NCBI GenBank assembly: GCA_946479805.1
Contig: CAMLHP010000117.1
Span: forward strand, 1-6,341
DNA: 6,341 nt
DNA from: an uncultured Gemmatimonadota bacterium
GTDB taxonomy: Bacteria; Gemmatimonadota; Gemmatimonadetes; Gemmatimonadales; GWC2-71-9
Reading direction: 5' to 3'
The notes beneath the pieces were generated by a model, which saw only the letters and a program-made list of their open reading frames with translations, searched no databases and was not told the origin of the DNA. How positions within the stretch are numbered: position 1 is the first letter of the stretch; each line of letters begins with the position of its first letter. The position numbers and the translations under genes were made by a program. Of this stretch, positions 6,121 through 6,341 are shown in pieces.

Positions 6121-6341
6121 CAGTTCAATCCCTCCAACTGCTTGACCGATTGCTGACCATTGGCCCTTCGGGTAACCGAGACGAATGCAGGCGTGCCATT
6201 GATTCCGAGTCGCGCAGCGAGTTCGGCTCCGCGCGCCAGCCGGTCAGTTATCCGACCCGACTGCAGGCAGTCCTTGAACTGAGACCAGGGAGTGCCCCTT
6301 TCACGCTTTTGCTTTTCCGCTCTTGCAGTTCCGCTGTTGCG
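6120..6341 (-). CDS. DsbA-like thioredoxin-fold protein, C-terminal part (5' end outside the window or lost)
   Basis: 73 codons are open from the right edge to a TGA at 6122-6120. Residues 17-55 read as the end of a DsbA/Thioredoxin_4 domain: TPWSQFKDCLQSGRITD, a helix RLARGAELAARL, then GINGTPAFV with the cis-proline (P51) that faces the active site in this fold. The CxxC motif would lie upstream and is not seen. No in-frame ATG or GTG occurs in the visible part. The first 16 or so residues are highly charged, are encoded by the intergenic-type repeat and do not resemble the family. Either the gene runs through the repeat or it was cut by it. The one-base overlap (TGATG) with the lipoprotein gene suggests a shared transcript. 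Confidence 0.7.
   Translation of the reverse strand, partial: RNSGTARAEKQKRERGTPWSQFKDCLQSGRITDRLARGAELAARLGINGTPAFVSVTRRANGQQSVKQLEGLN
6295..6341 (-). repeat. Repeat, copy B, inverted relative to copy A
   Basis: Read on the - strand this stretch has GGAACTGCAA (6332-6323) and AAAAGCGTGAAAGGG (6310-6296), identical to blocks of copy A at 4731-4773. It continues to the window edge with further GCGGAA-type units, so its outer limit is unknown. Together with copy A it brackets the - strand gene pair. Confidence 0.7.

Overview
The window is GC-rich bacterial DNA carrying the distal part of a SUF iron-sulfur cluster assembly operon on the + strand. A convergent pair of genes for envelope-type proteins lies on the - strand. 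The phylum cannot be proven from 6.3 kb. GC-rich coding, the order sufB-C-D-S-U, a bacilliredoxin of the YphP/BrxA family and a six-bladed beta-propeller lipoprotein together fit Gemmatimonadota best. Acidobacteriota or another GC-rich phylum remains possible.

Positions 1-4713 (+ strand) read as one transcription unit: the 3' end of sufB, then sufC, sufD, sufS, sufU, a bacilliredoxin gene and a 93-residue orphan gene. SufB, SufC and SufD form the scaffold/ATPase complex. SufS is a group II cysteine desulfurase that takes sulfur from cysteine, and SufU is its zinc-dependent persulfide acceptor. The bacilliredoxin would act in thiol exchange. sufC/sufD, sufS/sufU and bacilliredoxin/orphan overlap, and sufD and sufS abut or overlap depending on the sufS start, so translational coupling is likely. 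The only real gaps are 93 bases between sufB and sufC, filled by a heptamer-built hairpin, and 30 bases before the bacilliredoxin gene. No SufA, SufT or SufR/IscR-type regulator is visible, but the operon's 5' end lies outside the window.

Positions 4714-4899 form the convergent intergenic region. It holds a strong hairpin flanked by A and T runs, a good candidate for a bidirectional terminator, embedded in a repeat.

Positions 4900-6341 (- strand) hold the C-terminal part of a DsbA-like thioredoxin-fold protein followed, with a one-base overlap, by a beta-propeller lipoprotein gene. A second copy of the repeat lies inverted at the window's right edge. It is read in frame with the DsbA-like ORF, so that gene may be 5'-truncated.

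No clearly new defence, mobile or biosynthetic system is visible. The points most worth checking are three unrelated short-repeat structures (heptamer hairpin before sufC, octamer triplet in the sufS start, and the inverted repeat bracketing the - strand pair) and the small possibly Sm-like protein ending the suf operon.
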